A stretch of 64,000 nucleotides of DNA from Strongylocentrotus purpuratus. Its lineage: Eukaryota; Echinodermata; Echinoidea; Camarodonta; Strongylocentrotidae. The notes below the pieces were generated by a model. The model was not told the origin of the DNA. It saw only the letters and a program-made list of their open reading frames with translations, and ran no database searches. Within the stretch, counting starts at the first letter, position 1, and every line of letters begins with the position of its first letter. Below, piece by piece: positions 60,764 to 64,000 of the stretch. The translations under genes and the position numbers were made by a program. The stretch spans positions 17,670,883-17,734,882 of the forward strand of contig NW_022145613.1 of the NCBI RefSeq assembly GCF_000002235.5, given 5' to 3'.

Positions 60764-61029
60764 AGTATTAATGACTGCTTTAATATTCGAGAAATAGTTG
60801 TTTTCATACGCTCTCGGGAAGGTTACAATTGGGCTATTCCCCTCGGCAAGCCTCGGGGAATAGCACAATTCGTCCTTGTTTTCACGAAGTGACGGTAGCG
60901 AGGAAAATCGTAACGCAAAGTGAATGCAATTTTTTTTCACTACCGTCACTTCGTGAAAACAGCGACGAATTCTAACCTTCCCTTGAGCGTAATAAAACAA
61001 CTATTTCTCTCAAAGCAGTCATTAATACT
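60764..61029. mobile_element. Foldback element enclosing the small palindrome (nested), 266 bp
   Basis: The outer ends AGTATTAATGACTGCTTT and AAAGCAGTCATTAATACT are exact inverted repeats. The arms continue with GAGAAATAGTTGTTTT / AAAACAACTATTTCTC. Within this palindrome sits the complete small foldback element at 60867-60971, suggesting insertion of one hairpin element into another. A TGGGCTATTCCCC...GGGGAATAGC hairpin is also present in the left arm. Confidence 0.85.
60867..60971. mobile_element. Small palindromic foldback element, best copy (105 bp)
   Basis: The ends AATTCGTCC and GGACGAATT-like (GCGACGAATT) bound arms CTTGTTTTCACGAAGTGACG and CGTCACTTCGTGAAAACAG, with a short AT-rich middle. 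It is the fullest of the four copies in the window. Confidence 0.88.
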
Positions 61030-61186
61030 ATAATATTAAAAAAAAATTTTTTTTTAATATATTGTGGCGGCCGCCCCCGCCTCCGTCTTCAACCTCAACC
61101 TCTACGTCGGGATTATTCTCCTTCCCAGCTGGGGAAACTGATTCTTTATATCTGTCAGGATATTCGTCAGCCGACATCTTATTCAT
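61028..61186 (-). CDS. Candidate N-terminal coding segment, gene unrecognised
   Basis: A 52-codon minus-strand frame starts MNKMSADEYPDRYKESVSPA, followed by GKENNPDVEVEVED, a run of five Gly and RHN (to 61061). These 42 residues look like a real acidic, disordered protein N-terminus, in a GC-richer island. The frame then enters an AT-only palindrome (61033-61060), where it reads Lys/Phe/Leu and stops. The true exon probably ends before that, perhaps at GAGGTTGAG or GACGTAGAG, but neither donor is strong. Start choice: the Met at 61186 or the fourth residue (61177). No downstream exon was found between here and the 42.7-kb gene, so it may be a gene fragment cut by the adjacent foldback element. 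Confidence 0.35.
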   Translation of the reverse strand: MNKMSADEYPDRYKESVSPAGKENNPDVEVEVEDGGGGGRHNILKKNFFLIL

Positions 61187-61189
61187 AAT

Positions 61190-62248
61190 GTCCGAGCGGT
61201 TAAAGTAATTAGGTCTTATCTTTTATTTGAGAAAAGACGGGGGAAGCTACAGTACTTATTTACATTAGTTTCGTCGAAATATACGACTATGACGGAGTAC
61301 CAGTCAAGAAGAAAGACAAAGTGTTTATAGACTCATAATTTCAGTTTCAAGACAAAAGAAAATGGTCAACTTTTATTAATGCATGTACTTCAAATATTTA
61401 CAACATCTTAATCACCACTGTCATTTGTGCTCATATATTATACTTAGGTAAATTATATTATTGTTGTTCTTATATTATAATACATGTAATAAACTGAAGG
61501 GCAATGATTCATTGGGATTTATGGGACTTGGGAGTTTTCCGTCTTATTTTAATTCCATAGCATTTATGGGGAGAGGTGGACTTAGCATATTCCTGCATCT
61601 GAATAATAGTGGTTCATTAATTCCAGCATCTTAATTCCATCATCTTAATAGTGGTATATGAATTCCAGCGTCTTAATATTGGTCCATTTTAATTCCAGCG
61701 TTGACTTCGTTCTGTACCTTCATATTCCAGTTGTAAATAACGTGTAGTTCTTTAGATGGCTATGGGAGGAGAGAGAGAGAGCTTATGTGTGGTTCCGACG
61801 AGCGCCCAATTCCAAGTCCTTGCGTTTAAGAAAGGTTATAAAGGCATAATGCGGACGTGGGGGAAAACGATGCGCTAAGCGATCTTGGAAAAGCACACGC
61901 GCAGCGAGAATGGACTTAACATGAAGACTGTGCTAGTTCAGAGCAAAAGATGTCTAAGTAAATCTCTTATTTTACCATTAATTAAATACAACACTCTGAA
62001 TGACATATCAGTTGCAGTAAATATTAACAAGTTACCTTGTCTAAACAACTTTCCATCCAAATTCATGTGATATATTAATAAACAATTAAAACATCTTGGC
62101 ATCTCAATAAAAGATACGAATGTCAAGCGCTCGTATGCAAAATACGTAAACATTGTGCGTCTGTGTATGACGCGCTTGAAACAACAATCGATGACTCATT
62201 TAAGTTAGGCCTCTTTGTTACGTCACGACCGCGGAGCGGATCGTTACA

Positions 62249-62282
<34 letters not shown>

Positions 62283-62288
62283 GTTTTT

Positions 62289-62322
<34 letters not shown>

Positions 62323-62645
62323 GTACTTTGCAACAAAAGGATGAATTCTGCACGTTCACAACAATTTCTAAATATCATTTCATATTACATCGAATTAACA
62401 ATTGCATTCCTCAAAATAAAAAAAAATAACTAGTAATGTTATGATTGAGCTATTGTAATCTCATTATTTAGTTGACATGTTGTTTTTGTTCATTACTTTT
62501 ATAAGGAAATAGTAAAAAGAAAAAATACGTGGTTAAATATCTAAAATGAAGAATGGAATTGTAAAAGTGAAAAGTTAGAACTTTCACTTATCTATCAATA
62601 GAATTGTACTAAAAGCATATGGCATATTAATGATATATTGCTATA

Positions 62646-62687
<42 letters not shown>

Positions 62688-63240
62688 TACGAAGAATGGC
62701 AAATTGTATTTAAATAAAAAATCGGAATAAATAAACTGTGAGTTATAGTACATGTAAATTGATATAAATTGTTAAGAATGGATTTTTAAAAAATTGTTGC
62801 AGAGGCAAATTTATATTTTAATTTCATTATAAGCTTGATGGCTGAATTAAAAATATATAGTTAAAAATGAAAATAGAACAGATTCATGTACTTTGTGATA
62901 GGAACCTCGTAATGTTCGACTATCATGAGATAACTTTTACTTTATTTTGGTCACTGCGTAAATTTGGTATTATATTATGTCAACAAAACATATCAGACTG
63001 GTCGCATTAAAGGGATTTGGTAACATTGTTCACATGTGAGAAAATGGTGCTAAGGTAGTGACTTCAATGCTAGATGTGCAATTAATGATAATCTGAAAGT
63101 TTGAGTGAAAACAGACCATTATTAATGATACAAATTTGGAAAAAATGATCTGATCGATTCCGTAGTTCTCCCAACTATATTATTACAATTTAATTACATT
63201 TTTTGTGAATGTAAATTGTCATAAAGCAATGAGTTGGCTC
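61190..63240. other. AT-rich intergenic DNA with (AT)n and poly-T runs
   Basis: Contains (AT)n at 62253-62278, poly-T at 62291-62319 and (TA)20 at 62647-62686. No gene, TIR element or RNA is recognised. At 63006, TTAAAGGGATTTGGTAACAT resembles 19406-19425 (TTAAAGGGATCCGGTAACTT), a possible terminus of another dispersed TTAA element. Confidence 0.55.
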
Positions 63241-63291
63241 CAAATACCTTTCCAGACGGTTCTTGGACACCTATCCCCTGGATATCTCCGG

Positions 63292-63460
63292 ATAACCACC
63301 CACAATCATTTACCCCCTATAGAACAACTACCCCCTAGGATAACTACCCCCTAGGGCAACCACCCTCTAGGACGACTACCCCCTTGGACAACTACCCCCT
63401 AGGACAACTACCCCTAGGGCAACCATCCTCTAGGACTACTACCTCCGGGACAATTACCCA
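63292..63460. repeat. 18-bp minisatellite, consensus ACTACCCCCTAGGACAAC
   Basis: About nine to ten units follow head to tail with small changes (GGGCAACC, GGATAACT, CCTCTAGG). The 18-bp period keeps frames open, and the 140-codon plus-strand frame starting at 63384 begins inside it and continues into ordinary DNA with no recognisable domain. Confidence 0.88.
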
Positions 63461-63824
63461 TTGTCAGGATTCATTTAGCTATATGATTAGGTACAACTAT
63501 TTTCGAATAATCAACTTCTGGAATTTCACTGCCCTTTTGTATGTCCCATCGAAATTATGCTCAGATTACGTAATACATTTCAATAGGCGACGCAAAAAGG
63601 GTAGGATCGATTTTTCAAAAGAAGTCGCTATCGTGGATGTATTTCAAGATAGGTTGCTGAAGATTTTAATTTTAGACATACCTCTAAAATGTGCGTGGGG
63701 TGTATGCGTGGGCGTGAATTCGGGTGTGCGTGTTTCTTCCTATTTCCCTATTGAAGTTCCTTATTATAGTAACGGATTTGTTTATCTAATTACTCATTAT
63801 TCCTAAACTATCATTTGAGGGGTC

Positions 63825-64000
63825 CAGGGGCGGATCCAGTCGGCGGCGAGGGAGGGGGCCCAATTCGTGAGAAAATATTTGGTGGCGACTCAGCCGACCG
63901 GCCGAATAAGCGGGGGGGGGGGGGGGGGGGTAGTGAACACTAATCTGTTTTGCTCAACAGAGGGGGGGGGGGGGGGTAATGGAGCTCTAATTTTTATGAA
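63825..64000 (+). mobile_element. Left end of a hAT-like element, running off the window
   Basis: CAGGGGCGGATCCAGTCGGC is a hAT-style terminus close to that at 16594. G homopolymers follow at about 63911-63930 and 63962-63976, as in the 16.6-kb MITE. The right end lies outside the window. Confidence 0.55.

Noticed and set aside
61190-61260. tRNA-like A-box (TGTCCGAGCGGTTAAAG) upstream of the 61186 start
   Set aside because: No B-box or cloverleaf follows within tRNA length.

Overview
The window looks like nuclear DNA of a marine invertebrate, most likely an echinoderm such as a sea urchin. It is AT-rich (GC roughly one third by eye) and very gene-poor. Long (TC/GA)n tracts, G or C homopolymers and small terminal-inverted-repeat (TIR) elements of several families fill it. 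No operon-like gene packing, rRNA, CRISPR array or bacterial-style gene is present. The species assignment is inference from repeat style and needs a database search.

Coding content is sparse, and almost every longer open frame is a by-product of a microsatellite or tandem repeat. The best gene model is on the minus strand: a 45-codon first coding exon at 42638-42772 with a consensus GTGAGT donor, and a 59-codon internal exon at 8104-8280. Both junctions are phase 0 and the joined frame stays open. If they belong together, positions 8281-42637 are one ~34-kb intron, which would explain that gene-empty, repeat-only stretch. The protein is not recognised. A third, weaker candidate is an acidic N-terminal coding segment on the minus strand at 61028-61186.

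Layout: 1-8 kb holds a 147-bp tandem duplication, a 471-bp TTAA-flanked foldback element, a small recurrent palindrome, a 156-bp tandem array rich in TGACC half-sites, and pyrimidine/purine microsatellites. 8-42.6 kb is the putative intron, with scattered MITEs of three insertion types (TTAA, TA and 8-bp target sites), one exact 493-bp duplication, a SINE-like piece and microsatellites. 43.3-44.4 kb is a degenerate GTGCCCC minisatellite. 47-49 kb has two TIR elements. 49.0-58.8 kb is a tandem array of ~1366-bp units whose first unit is split by a 2812-bp hAT-like element carrying a homopurine block and a minisatellite with CGCGCTTCGCGCG hairpins. 58.9-59.7 kb is a CpG-rich foldback repeat. 60.6-61.2 kb has a tRNA-like sequence, a nested foldback and the weak exon. 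61.2-64 kb is AT-rich with an 18-bp minisatellite and the left end of another hAT-like element.

No retrovirus, LTR element, Polinton or toxin gene was recognised. The main biological interest is the repeat ecology (several TTAA-specific MITE families, a homogenised array with a datable insertion, large palindromes) and the sparse long-intron gene.
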